Source of the DNA: Candidatus Zixiibacteriota bacterium
GTDB lineage: Bacteria; Zixibacteria; MSB-5A5; GN15; FEB-12
Length of the DNA stretch: 64,000 nucleotides
NCBI GenBank assembly: GCA_040756055.1
Contig: JBFLZR010000005.1
Span: 219,501 to 283,500 of the forward strand
Reading direction: 5' to 3'
Position numbers and translations under genes: made by a program. How positions within the stretch are numbered: position 1 is the stretch's first letter; each line of letters opens with the position of its first letter. The notes beneath the pieces are model-generated. The model did not search any database. It was not told where the DNA came from and worked only from the letters and a program-made list of their open reading frames with translations. Below, piece after piece: positions 8,100 through 16,683 of the stretch.

Positions 8100-9926
8100 A
8101 TGATAGAATCTCGAAGAAAAACGCCAGCCATAGTGATTCTGATGGCGCTCGCCGCTATGATAATCATGACAGGCTGCTCAAATGAGCCTGAGCAACAGAC
8201 TCACGGCAAGCGAATTCTCGCCATAGTCCCCGAGGGTTTCGGCATCAACTACTTTCTGCTTCGCGATGCACTTGAGCAGTACGGTTATTCCATTACCTGC
8301 GCCGGACTCACCGATACCGTCGCGATCTGCGAGCCATTCAGTGTCCCGCGCGGCGGCTTGCCTATGACGGTCGACACGCTTTTGTCGCAGATGGCGGACT
8401 TATCGGGGTTTGACGCCATAGTCCTTCTCACCTCCACACAGTTCACCGATCGCGAACCGTTTGCGGATATCATTGGCAACGATCATACCATGCGCCTTAT
8501 CGCCGGGGCAGCATCCAAGGATATTCCCGTTTTTGCCTCCTGCGCCGGCGTCCGCGTGCTGGCAGCGCTTGACCTTATTAACGGCAGGTCGATCACCGGC
8601 AGCGCCAGATACCAGCAGGAATTCGAAGCGGCCGGTGGTATTTTTAAGGGAGTCGATTTTGCCCCGCAGATTATCGGCAACCTGATCACCTCCAGCCGCG
8701 GCCAGTATAACAATATCCCCAACGCCACGGCTATTTCGGCGGCAATAGAAAACCGTGAGACCGAATCATCTGAAGAGAAAATGTCGCCGACTGACTTTAT
8801 GACCGTATCCGATGCCGGATTCTCCGGCGATGATTTGATCTGGGCCAAAAAGTACGGAGGGTTGTCGGCCGATGGCGCTGGCGGGTTGTGCCCGACTGCC
8901 GATGGCGGCTGCCTGCTGGTGGGCTACACATTCTCGCAGGGCTGCGATAACGCTGACATCCTCGCTATCAATACAGACAGCCTCGGCGACACTATCTGGT
9001 CCAGAACATACGGCGGTCCCGGCAGCGACTACGCTCTCGCTGTCCTGCCGGTCGAGGACGGTTTCGTAATCACCGGCTACACTACATCGATAGGCGCGGG
9101 AGAAAAAGACGTTTACCTGCTCAAAATCGACCCGAGCGGACAGCAAATCTGGTCACACGCGTACGGCGGCGCAAACTGGGATGTCGGTACGGCGGTCTGT
9201 CGAACAGACGACGGCGGCTTTGCTATTGCAGGGTACACCACCTCTGAAGGCGCCGGCGAAGAAGACATTTACCTGGTCAGAACCGATATCGGCGGGGAGA
9301 TGCTCTGGAGCCGGACTTTCGGCGGGGAGAAAACAGATATGGGTAACTCGATTGTTTCTGCGCCCGATGGAGGCTTTGCCATCGGTTCGACCACCAACAG
9401 CTTCGGAGGCGGCAACAGCGATTTCTACTTGATCAAAACGGACGCAACTGGCAACCAAAAGTGGGCAAATGCCTATCATCCCACCGGTGAACACGGACAC
9501 GGTTTCGATTGGGGAACCTCCATGTGCGCCTCATCCGACGGCGGCTACTTCGTAGCTGGATTCTCCGACTGTAATGATCTGATGGACGCTTATGTAATCA
9601 AAGTTGACAAGGACGGAAATGAGCTCTGGGCGCGGGCTTTCGGCAATGAATTTTATGATTACGCCGTTTCCATACAGCCATCCGCCGATGGCAGCGTCCT
9701 CGTCTGTGGCGTCACCAAGGCCCCCTTTAACAACAACGATGTATTTATCGCCGGGATTGATTCGGACGGATCGGTCGCTGCGAGTAAATTTGTCGGGAGC
9801 GATGGCGCTGATTGGGCAAGCGGCTTCGTGATGATCTCCGATGGTCATTGTATTGTGAGCGGACAGACAGACGCTAAAAGCACCGGCCACCCGGATTTCA
9901 TGCTGGTGAAAATCAAGTTTCAGTAA
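8100..9926 (+). CDS. Lipoprotein fusing a DJ-1/PfpI-like domain to a seven-repeat beta-propeller
   Basis: A 608-residue protein with lipobox IMTGC (Cys near 26). Residues about 37-200 have the DJ-1/PfpI (class I glutamine amidotransferase-like) fold: ILAIVPEGFGINYFLLRDAL, a parallel-strand pattern, and the nucleophile-elbow segment FASCAGVRVLAALDLINGR. The elbow Cys is kept, but the following His of many family members is Ala. From about 245 there are seven repeats of roughly 50 residues, with W(A/S)xxYGGxxxD, then DGGFxxxGYT, then D(I/V)YLxKxDxxG, which should form a seven-bladed propeller. A catalytic domain tethered outside the inner membrane with a propeller is unusual; the substrate is unknown. 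It stands alone between divergent and convergent neighbours. Confidence 0.8.
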   Translation: MIESRRKTPAIVILMALAAMIIMTGCSNEPEQQTHGKRILAIVPEGFGINYFLLRDALEQYGYSITCAGLTDTVAICEPFSVPRGGLPMTVDTLLSQMADLSGFDAIVLLTSTQFTDREPFADIIGNDHTMRLIAGAASKDIPVFASCAGVRVLAALDLINGRSITGSARYQQEFEAAGGIFKGVDFAPQIIGNLITSSRGQYNNIPNATAISAAIENRETESSEEKMSPTDFMTVSDAGFSGDDLIWAKKYGGLSADGAGGLCPTADGGCLLVGYTFSQGCDNADILAINTDSLGDTIWSRTYGGPGSDYALAVLPVEDGFVITGYTTSIGAGEKDVYLLKIDPSGQQIWSHAYGGANWDVGTAVCRTDDGGFAIAGYTTSEGAGEEDIYLVRTDIGGEMLWSRTFGGEKTDMGNSIVSAPDGGFAIGSTTNSFGGGNSDFYLIKTDATGNQKWANAYHPTGEHGHGFDWGTSMCASSDGGYFVAGFSDCNDLMDAYVIKVDKDGNELWARAFGNEFYDYAVSIQPSADGSVLVCGVTKAPFNNNDVFIAGIDSDGSVAASKFVGSDGADWASGFVMISDGHCIVSGQTDAKSTGHPDFMLVKIKFQ

Positions 9927-9937
9927 TGGATGCTGAC

Positions 9938-9973
9938 AAAAAAACACCCCGGTTCGCGCCGCGAGCCGGGGTG
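9938..9973 (-). terminator. Intrinsic terminator of the carboxypeptidase gene
   Basis: CACCCCGG (9945-9952) pairs with CCGGGGTG (9966-9973), extended by inner G-C pairs. On the minus strand the stem is followed by seven T residues. It lies between convergent genes and may also slow plus-strand transcripts. Confidence 0.8.
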
Positions 9974-10001
9974 ATGCACTGTTGTTCGGGACAAATCTTG
10001 T

Positions 10002-12188
10002 CTATTGAAGCGGATGGCAGCCGGCAGGCGCCGGACCGCCCTTCCAGATATAGTTCACGAGATATGTAAGATCCAGGGGATCGACCTCAAGATCGCCATT
10101 TAAGTCAGCTTCCTCGAGACACGCAATATCCGAGCCGCTTTTCCACAACCAGTTCACGAAATAGGTGACATCGAGCGGATCCAGAAACCCGTCATGATTT
10201 ATGTCACCGGAAATCACGCAGCACAAAGTATTCGCGACGACCGTGTGCGTCATCTTGGAGAGATAGCCTTCCTGTCCCTCGGCGTCAGTCGCCGCGACGC
10301 TATACCAGTATTCGCCGTTAGCCTTGCCCGTAAAATTGTAGAAACCGTCGGTAATGGAGGACGACACCTGGTTCACGGTATTGAATATCTCTATCCGTTC
10401 AATATCATCGATGTAGACACCCTCTTCATAGTAATAGTCGTCGGTGATGTACGATAGGCGAAAGATTACTTGCTGCCCCTCGTATGGTGTCAGATCGAAC
10501 GGGGCGAGAACCCAAATGCCGGAGGAGCCGGTGATACCGTTGCCGTGATTCATTCCGTTAGGATCATCGTTAGTTGTATAATCGCCCGCCAGGTTTTCGA
10601 AGCTAAGGCCGCCATCGGTCGATACCTGGGCGTAGAAATAATCCCAGCCCGCTTCGATATCGTACCACAGCCACATCCGCAACATATCCCCCGTCTTCAC
10701 CTCATAAGGCGTCCTCGATTGCAGCCAAGCGAAACCATCGTAATTCAACACGTTGTGCCAGCTATAGCTTCCCGTATAATCTCTGTCGGTCGATCGCGAA
10801 AAGAACACGGCATCCCAGTAACCATAGTCGGCCTCGACATTGTCGACAACCTCCTGTCGGTCGGAATATTCCATCAGCCGGTAGGTGACAGCGGGGTTGT
10901 CGGTATCATCGAGCGTCCAGGCTACTGTATAATCGCCGGTCGATTCTTCGGGACTTGTAATCTGAGGGACCAAGGGAGGGGCTATGGCGTATGGATTATC
11001 GGCGATCTGCGCCAGGTACAGGTTAGGATAGAGGTTCTGCTCGCAGAGTATGGGTATACGCGACGGCGATGGCCAGAAACCATCGGAACTCGACCCGATT
11101 TCAACAGTCAGGGAGATGATCGCCGGTTTGGACAAGGTATCGCCCCAAATCCAATCATCAGAGTCACCGTTGGTCGGATACAGAGTCCAGCCTACACCTG
11201 GGGTGTAGTTATTGTATTGCGTTATCGTATCGCCCAGGTTGGCATAATATTCCTGGCGTAAATCAAAGAACCGGTCATAGCTTGGCGACCACAATTCCAG
11301 GTTAGAATATGTGTGAAAGTTGTGGACGATGGTAAAATCGCGGGAGACGATAAAGTTTCTAAGATTCTCGGTTTCGGGTTCGGAAAAGCCCGCGGTCCCG
11401 CGATAAGTCTCGTAGTTGGGTACCGGGCTTGAGCCCAGGTTGTCATAACCCCACTTCTCGCCCCAGTTGCGGTTGAGGTCAACACCGTAGGAACCGTCAT
11501 AGTTCTCACGACGGTTCTTGCGCCACATACCGCCGCCGTTGGGAGCTATTTCCTCATTGTAGTAGTAACCATCCGGATTTGCTACCGGGCAAAAGAACAG
11601 CTCACGATTGTCCACCAGATAGGTAACTTCGGGGTCCGTGCCATAATTGGCGACAAGATACTCCAGAAAATACAGCAGAGCAGCCGCTCCGGCAGGCTCA
11701 CGGGCGTGTATGAGAGAGTTGTAGAAAACTTCCGGCTCGTCTTCATCGACACCCGGATTATCGGACACCTTGACCACCCACTGGTTGCGCCATTCTATTG
11801 TAAGACCAATTGAGTATTTTGAAGTCATTATGGTCGGATGTGCCGCCGCCAGATCGTCAAGATAAGTCTCTATTTGAGCGAGGGTCATGAATCCGCCGAA
11901 GTCCGCTTCTTCAGCCCGGCTCACATAGAACTCCTGCACGTCGTCATGGATGACATCGAACCCAATCCCTTTCTGACGCAGTTTTTGAATATCGGATGGA
12001 TTGGCGAAAGCATCGAACTCCTGTCCGGGTTGGCGTCTGATATCCATGCCCATTTCGAGCATATCCAGGTATTGTTGTTTTGTCATCGGCTTTATTCTGA
12101 TTTGAGAGATTCTGTCAGCCCCCGCTGCTGAGGCCAATACGGTGACTGTGAGGATGAACACGATAACTGACAATGTTATCCGAAACAT
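10002..12188 (-). CDS. Secreted M14 zinc carboxypeptidase with C-terminal dockerin repeats
   Basis: A 728-residue exported peptidase. A signal peptide covers 1-23. The M14 catalytic domain runs from about 100 to 395: zinc ligands H161 and E164 in HAREPAG, substrate-binding NPDGYYY and DLNRNW near 240, third zinc ligand near H292 in HNFHTYS, and catalytic Glu near 363 in TVEIGSSSDG. It should remove C-terminal residues from peptides outside the cell. A Fn3-like stretch and a jelly-roll-like module follow. Two dockerin type I calcium loops close the chain (GDINHDGFLDPLDVTYFVNW and ADLNGDLEVDPLDLTYLVNY, about 660-718). Dockerins dock onto cohesins, and a cohesin-like domain is encoded at 16684-18936. 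The ATG at 12188 has GGAGGG upstream. Confidence 0.92.
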   Translation of the reverse strand: MFRITLSVIVFILTVTVLASAAGADRISQIRIKPMTKQQYLDMLEMGMDIRRQPGQEFDAFANPSDIQKLRQKGIGFDVIHDDVQEFYVSRAEEADFGGFMTLAQIETYLDDLAAAHPTIMTSKYSIGLTIEWRNQWVVKVSDNPGVDEDEPEVFYNSLIHAREPAGAAALLYFLEYLVANYGTDPEVTYLVDNRELFFCPVANPDGYYYNEEIAPNGGGMWRKNRRENYDGSYGVDLNRNWGEKWGYDNLGSSPVPNYETYRGTAGFSEPETENLRNFIVSRDFTIVHNFHTYSNLELWSPSYDRFFDLRQEYYANLGDTITQYNNYTPGVGWTLYPTNGDSDDWIWGDTLSKPAIISLTVEIGSSSDGFWPSPSRIPILCEQNLYPNLYLAQIADNPYAIAPPLVPQITSPEESTGDYTVAWTLDDTDNPAVTYRLMEYSDRQEVVDNVEADYGYWDAVFFSRSTDRDYTGSYSWHNVLNYDGFAWLQSRTPYEVKTGDMLRMWLWYDIEAGWDYFYAQVSTDGGLSFENLAGDYTTNDDPNGMNHGNGITGSSGIWVLAPFDLTPYEGQQVIFRLSYITDDYYYEEGVYIDDIERIEIFNTVNQVSSSITDGFYNFTGKANGEYWYSVAATDAEGQEGYLSKMTHTVVANTLCCVISGDINHDGFLDPLDVTYFVNWLWKSGSDIACLEEADLNGDLEVDPLDLTYLVNYIWKGGPAPAGCHPLQ

Positions 12189-12373
12189 GAGCCCTCCTTG
12201 AGCCTGTGCAAGGTTCGGTTTAAGCTGTTGCGGCGAGTACTATTAAGCCTAAAATAAGCAATTTTGCCAAATAGTAAACATCTTTCTCTCTATTGTTGTG
12301 GCATCCAGTGATTTTGCCTTAAAATGAGTGTGGAGACACGATAGTCCGTAGATGTCGCTCTGGAAAAAACAGT

Positions 12374-12402
12374 TTGTCTTTTGTGGTTGAATGGCTTATA
12401 AT
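12374..12402 (+). promoter_or_regulatory. Sigma-70 promoter of purD-purE
   Basis: TTGTCT (12374-12379), a 17-base spacer and a perfect TATAAT (12397-12402) lie 47 bases before the purD start. No PurR-type palindrome or purine riboswitch was seen in the short leader. Confidence 0.75.
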
Positions 12403-12449
12403 TTACGTTTTAAGAAAACCAGCCAAATATAGAAGATTTTTGGGGAACG

Positions 12450-13727
12450 ATGAAAGTACTGGTAGTTGGTTCCGGCGGTAGAGAACATGCACTGGTCTGG
12501 AAGCTCAAGAGTTCCAAGAAGGTAGACAAAATTTACTGTGCTCCGGGCAACGATGGCATCGGCCAGCAGGCGAAATGTGTTAACATCAAGGCTGACAACA
12601 TCAAGGGCCTTGCGGACTTCGCCGCCAAACAGAAAATCCATCTGACGGTTGTGGGGCCTGAAGCTCCGCTGGCTCAGGGAATTGTCGACGAATTCCAGAG
12701 AAGAAAACTCAAAATCTTTGGTCCGGACAAAAGAGCCTCCCAGCTCGAGAGCAGCAAGATATTCTCCAAAGAGTTTATGCGCCGTCACCACATCCCCACG
12801 GCTCCGTTCAGGGTTTTTGACACGGCGGCCGAAGCCATGGGATTTTGCAAGTCGGTACAGTTTCCGGCGGTCATCAAAGCCGATGGTCTCGCGGCGGGAA
12901 AAGGCGCGGTGATTGTCAAAGATATTGGGCAGGCGGAGAAAATAATCGATGAGATGATGATCAGGAAGGTCTTCGGCGGCGCCGGCGAGCGCATCATCGT
13001 CGAATCCTTTCTCACCGGCCAGGAAGTATCGATCATGGCAATCGCCGACGGGAAAACCGTTCTTCCCCTGCTGCCCAGTCAGGACCACAAACAAGCTTAC
13101 GATGGTGACCGCGGTCCGAATACCGGCGGCATGGGTGCCTACTGCCCGGTGCCGTTCGTGGATGCTGACATGATGGAGCGGATATATGAACACATTTTGC
13201 TGCCCACCATAAACGGACTGGCCCAGGAAGAAATTATCTACAAGGGCGTTTTATACGCGGGCCTCATGTTGACCGAAACTGGTCCGAAAGTGCTCGAATT
13301 CAACTGTCGATTCGGCGACCCTGAGACCCAGGCTGTTATTCCTCTGCTTAAATCCGATTTGGCCGAGGTTATGATGGCCGTTGTCAACCAGAAGCTCGGT
13401 TCATTTGGTAAACTCGGCTGGCGCAGTGAATCAGCCGCCTGCGTTGTCATGGCCTCGCGCGGATACCCGGGCAGATATGCGACCGGCATCAACATATCGG
13501 GGCTGTCAGACGTCCATAACGATAACTCTTTTGTCTTTCACGCCGGAACGTCCAGGCAGGGCGGAAAGTGGCTTACCGCCGGTGGTCGGGTTCTTGGAGT
13601 GATGGGTATGGATAAGACTCTCAAGCTGGCTCTCGAAAGAGCCTACCGGGAGGTATCGAAGATTCGCTTTGACGGCGCCATGTTTCGTCGCGATATCGGG
13701 TCCAGGACCGGGAAACCTAATAACTGA
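12450..13727 (+). CDS. purD: Phosphoribosylamine-glycine ligase
   Basis: PurD (GARS) joins glycine to 5-phosphoribosylamine with ATP, the second step of purine synthesis in the cytosol. The 425-residue protein has the usual length. Visible motifs are the N-terminal MKVLVVGSGGREHALVWKL, the ATP-grasp segment PAVIKADGLAAGKGAVIVKD, GPNTGGMGAYCPVP, and the metal-binding LEFNCRFGDPETQAV. The start is supported by GGGGA just upstream. It shares a transcript with purE, which begins 15 bases after its stop. No other purine genes are nearby, so the pathway is split in this genome. Confidence 0.97.
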   Translation: MKVLVVGSGGREHALVWKLKSSKKVDKIYCAPGNDGIGQQAKCVNIKADNIKGLADFAAKQKIHLTVVGPEAPLAQGIVDEFQRRKLKIFGPDKRASQLESSKIFSKEFMRRHHIPTAPFRVFDTAAEAMGFCKSVQFPAVIKADGLAAGKGAVIVKDIGQAEKIIDEMMIRKVFGGAGERIIVESFLTGQEVSIMAIADGKTVLPLLPSQDHKQAYDGDRGPNTGGMGAYCPVPFVDADMMERIYEHILLPTINGLAQEEIIYKGVLYAGLMLTETGPKVLEFNCRFGDPETQAVIPLLKSDLAEVMMAVVNQKLGSFGKLGWRSESAACVVMASRGYPGRYATGINISGLSDVHNDNSFVFHAGTSRQGGKWLTAGGRVLGVMGMDKTLKLALERAYREVSKIRFDGAMFRRDIGSRTGKPNN

Positions 13728-13742
13728 TGAGGTTGTTATAAA

Positions 13743-14189
13743 ATGGCTATGGTATTAATAATAGTCGGTTCGAAATCCGATCTCGAATACGCCGAAAAGT
13801 GCAAAGAGCAACTGGCTGCGTTCGGCATTGAAGGCACCATTGAGGTATCATCCGCGCACCGTCATCCGGAAAAAACAAAAGAACTTACGTCGGGGGCCGA
13901 GGCCAAAGGCTACGAAGTAATCATAGCCATGGCGGGACTTTCGGCTGCTTTGCCGGGAGTCGCAGCTGCACACTCCAATCTTCCCGTAATTGGAGTTCCT
14001 CTGCCGGCGGCCCTGAACGGTCTCGATTCATTGCTCTCTATTACTCAAATGCCGCCCGGAATTCCGGTGGCGGCTGTCGCGATCGGCACGCCGGGGGCAA
14101 AAAATGCTGCCGTACTGGCGGCCAGAATCCTGGCCCTCAAACACAAGTCGGTGAAAGATGCCCTCTTGAAGCATCGAAACTCTCTGTGA
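13743..14189 (+). CDS. purE: N5-carboxyaminoimidazole ribonucleotide mutase
   Basis: PurE moves the carboxylate of N5-CAIR to give CAIR in purine synthesis. The 148-residue protein shows the nucleotide-binding GSKSDL, the catalytic-His loop SSAHRHPEKT, and the C-terminal LNGLDSLLSITQMPPGIPV and GAKNAAVLAARILAL, all typical of class I enzymes. The loop that reads AGGAAHLPG in E. coli is AGLSAALPG here, so a conserved His is replaced by Ala. Class is therefore assigned with some caution. Coupled to purD. Confidence 0.92.
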   Translation: MAMVLIIVGSKSDLEYAEKCKEQLAAFGIEGTIEVSSAHRHPEKTKELTSGAEAKGYEVIIAMAGLSAALPGVAAAHSNLPVIGVPLPAALNGLDSLLSITQMPPGIPVAAVAIGTPGAKNAAVLAARILALKHKSVKDALLKHRNSL

Positions 14190-14253
14190 TAAAACGGGAT
14201 CATTTAAGAACATTATTTGTAAAACGTATAAATGGAGAACGTAAGGAGTGTTT

Positions 14254-15162
14254 ATGTTCGAAAAGAGAAAGTCAAATTTCTTGTCACTGATGTTTCTAAC
14301 CGCTGTTCTCTCAGCTTCGTTGGTGGCCCCCGCCACATTGCTTGCTGAGCCAGAAAAAGCAAAAGAGCACTTCAATGCCGGCCTGAGCGCCGAAAAAGCC
14401 GGCAACGAGGCTGGCGCGATTACGTCGTATGAGGCCGCAATCGGTGAGGATGCGGGGTTTGTCGACGCCTACATCAATCTCGGAGCCATATACTTCAGAC
14501 AGAAGCAGTTTGACAAAGCCCTTCAGAACTTCAAAACCGCCACCGAGAAAGACAAAAAGAACGCCGATGCCTTCGCCAATCTGGGCCGCGTCCAGTACGC
14601 TCTCAAGAAATACGCCGAAGCTGAAATCGCTCTCAAGGAGGCTATCGCCCTCAAGGGCGGCGACGCTGAGTACTACAAGGACCTGGGCAAAGTTTACTAT
14701 CGCAAGCAAAACAACGAAGAACTCATCGCTGCCTTATCGAAGTGCCATCAACTCGGCGGCGGCGATAATCTGACTTACTATATGTTGGGTAAGGCCTATG
14801 AGGACACGGGCAACATGGATCAGGCCATTAATGCCCTGAAGAAGTCGGCCGAACTGGATCCCAAATACGATAACGCTCATTCCGCCATTGGCGCCATCTA
14901 TCTCTCACAGGAGAAATATAACTCGGCAGCCGGGGCATTTAAATCCGCTCTGAATGTTGACCCGAACAACTACCGTGCGGCCTTCAACTACGCGGTAGCG
15001 GTGGAGTCGGGCAACCCCGAGAATTTCGATGCCAACATAGCCAACTGGGAGAATTTCATTCGGATCGGCTCCAAGAATCCGAAAGCCAAAAACGATGTGG
15101 CGGTCGCCAAGGAACATGTGAAGGAACTCAAGGCGGCCAAAGAAAAGGCCAATCTGCAGTAA
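14254..15162 (+). CDS. Exported TPR-repeat protein
   Basis: A 302-residue protein with a signal peptide (MFEKRKSNFLSLMFLTAVLS, cut near LLA). Six or seven tetratricopeptide repeats fill about 30-250 (for example AYINLGAIYFRQKQFDKALQ and AHSAIGAIYLSQEKYNSAA), and a charged C-terminus follows. It is likely a periplasmic scaffold; partners are unknown. The ATG at 14254 is chosen because AAGGAG (14243-14248) stands five bases before it; an in-frame GTG at 14248 overlaps that site. It is preceded by a 64-base gap after purE and ends at a clear terminator. Confidence 0.85.
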   Translation: MFEKRKSNFLSLMFLTAVLSASLVAPATLLAEPEKAKEHFNAGLSAEKAGNEAGAITSYEAAIGEDAGFVDAYINLGAIYFRQKQFDKALQNFKTATEKDKKNADAFANLGRVQYALKKYAEAEIALKEAIALKGGDAEYYKDLGKVYYRKQNNEELIAALSKCHQLGGGDNLTYYMLGKAYEDTGNMDQAINALKKSAELDPKYDNAHSAIGAIYLSQEKYNSAAGAFKSALNVDPNNYRAAFNYAVAVESGNPENFDANIANWENFIRIGSKNPKAKNDVAVAKEHVKELKAAKEKANLQ

Positions 15163-15190
15163 TCCCTTCCGAGAAGATTTATAAACCGCG

Positions 15191-15222
15191 AAAGCCCTGA
15201 ATTACTTCAGGGCTTTCTATTT
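15191..15222 (+). terminator. Intrinsic terminator of the TPR gene
   Basis: A perfect 10-bp stem AAAGCCCTGA/TCAGGGCTTT with a six-base loop, followed by CTATTTG. It lies 28 bases after the stop codon. Confidence 0.8.
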
Positions 15223-15249
15223 GCATCTTAATCACATCCCGAAGGGAGG

Positions 15250-15285
15250 ATGTGCCGCCAAGGGGAGGGAAACCCGACGGCACAT
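15250..15285 (-). terminator. Inverted repeat between convergent genes, possible terminator
   Basis: ATGTGCCG (15250-15257) and CGGCACAT (15278-15285) are perfect inverted copies around a purine-rich 20-base loop. A second overlapping hairpin is ACATCC...GGATGT just to the left. It lies 43 bases past the stop of the minus-strand gene, but there is no clean T-run, so the role is uncertain. Confidence 0.4.
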
Positions 15286-15328
15286 TTGGAAAATAGTATG
15301 GCGACTAAAGAGCGTTTATATCAAACAT

Positions 15329-16573
15329 TTACTTTCGGGTGAATTCAACCTTTTCGAAGTCTTCCCAGTCGATATCCACTTCTTCGCCGTTATCGAGCGT
15401 CACGAAAACACCCTTATTGTCCTCGTCAATATCGTTCGAGCCGCGAAGACGGAAAGTGCGGCCATCGGAAACGGTAACATCGCAAGACCTGTACGAGCGC
15501 TTGCTTATCTCTTTAATGAGACCGAACTCGATGTCGAATTCAATGTCATGATAATCGCCGTCCAAAATCTCCCAGGTATATTCTTCATCATTATCCCAAC
15601 GGATCTCACCCGTGACCTTCTGACCGTCTTCGGTGTAAACCGTGCCGTAAAGCCGTTGGCCACCGTCAAAATGACCATATTCGATCGCTCCGGGGGCCTT
15701 GGAGAAATCAAGCTTCTCGAACTCGTCCCAGTTCACGCGCACCTGTCCGAAAGCGGGGTCGGAGATAATAATGCCGCGATTGCCATCATCGATATCATTC
15801 GACTCTCGAAGGAGCATTTCGTCACCATCCACCAGCTTCACTGTCGCTCCGCTGGAGCTGTATCTTTCAATGGATGCGATCTTGCCGAACGGAATCTTTC
15901 TTTTGCGGTTGCGCTCATCACCGTCGAGGATATCCTCCGTGAACAACTCATCAATATCCCAGCAGACGAATCCGTTGAACGTCTCTCCTCTGCGCGTTGT
16001 CAGCGTACCATACAACCGATCGCCGAAATTTGACGAATATTCTTTATCCGGAGCCAGGAAAGTAATTGATTCGATATCATCCCAGACGAGTTCAATCTCA
16101 CCTTCCTGGTTGTCTTCGATGATAATCTCCCTTATGTCTTTGCCGATATCGGTAGAACCGTGCTCCAACTCGACCTCAATGCCCGATTTCGTCGTCAGCA
16201 ATACCATGTCGTCATCAACAACCTCGAGTGACTTAATGTGACCGAAACGGATGCCTGACTGAGCGGTTCCGAAATCCGACCACGAGGAATACTTGTCTCC
16301 AAGGGTCAGGCCGAGAATCTTTATCGACGTACCCTCGTCGCGATAACGTTTGCGCTCGGATTTTCTGAGATTCTTTTTGGGAAGATTCTTATCTCCGTCA
16401 AGAACGTCGACCCAGCCACCCTCATTTTTGTCCCACCTGATCAGGCCCTCAAACACGTCTCCATCGACGGTCTGGATCTTTCCGTAAATGCGCCCCGTAT
16501 CCTCCGCCTGGGCTACGACAGCCAATGTTATCAGAAGCCCAAGAGTCAGCGTTGAAATTCTCAAAATGCTCAT
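15329..16573 (-). CDS. Secreted protein made of three repeated about 130-residue modules
   Basis: A 414-residue protein of unknown function with a signal peptide (MSILRISTLTLGLLITLAVV, cut after AQA). The mature chain holds three copies of one module. Each begins R(I/L)YGxxxTxxGxxxxGxxxWD, passes ...ILDGD..., has a basic or aromatic turn and ends with a strand pair; copies two and three also have SNDIDDGN and V(N/D)WDEFEKxDF. The repeats are strongly acidic and beta-rich and resemble no family I can name. The ATG at 16573 has GGAGGA five bases upstream; 12 more residues would be added by an earlier ATG pair lacking such a site. The gene is flanked by convergent and tandem neighbours with gaps, so probably a single transcript. 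Confidence 0.75.
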   Translation of the reverse strand: MSILRISTLTLGLLITLAVVAQAEDTGRIYGKIQTVDGDVFEGLIRWDKNEGGWVDVLDGDKNLPKKNLRKSERKRYRDEGTSIKILGLTLGDKYSSWSDFGTAQSGIRFGHIKSLEVVDDDMVLLTTKSGIEVELEHGSTDIGKDIREIIIEDNQEGEIELVWDDIESITFLAPDKEYSSNFGDRLYGTLTTRRGETFNGFVCWDIDELFTEDILDGDERNRKRKIPFGKIASIERYSSSGATVKLVDGDEMLLRESNDIDDGNRGIIISDPAFGQVRVNWDEFEKLDFSKAPGAIEYGHFDGGQRLYGTVYTEDGQKVTGEIRWDNDEEYTWEILDGDYHDIEFDIEFGLIKEISKRSYRSCDVTVSDGRTFRLRGSNDIDEDNKGVFVTLDNGEEVDIDWEDFEKVEFTRK

Positions 16574-16683
16574 AATTCCTCCGTTACGCTCAACCTGCTT
16601 ATTCATCATGGTTTGTTTACGTTCTGGATAACAGAAAGTTACGGGGGAAGCGCAATTTTTGAAATTATGCGCGAAGAACCGCT

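Noticed and set aside
7662-8100. Short open frames on both strands in the divergent gap
   Set aside because: Odd composition, overlapping each other, no motifs and no ribosome sites; treated as chance.
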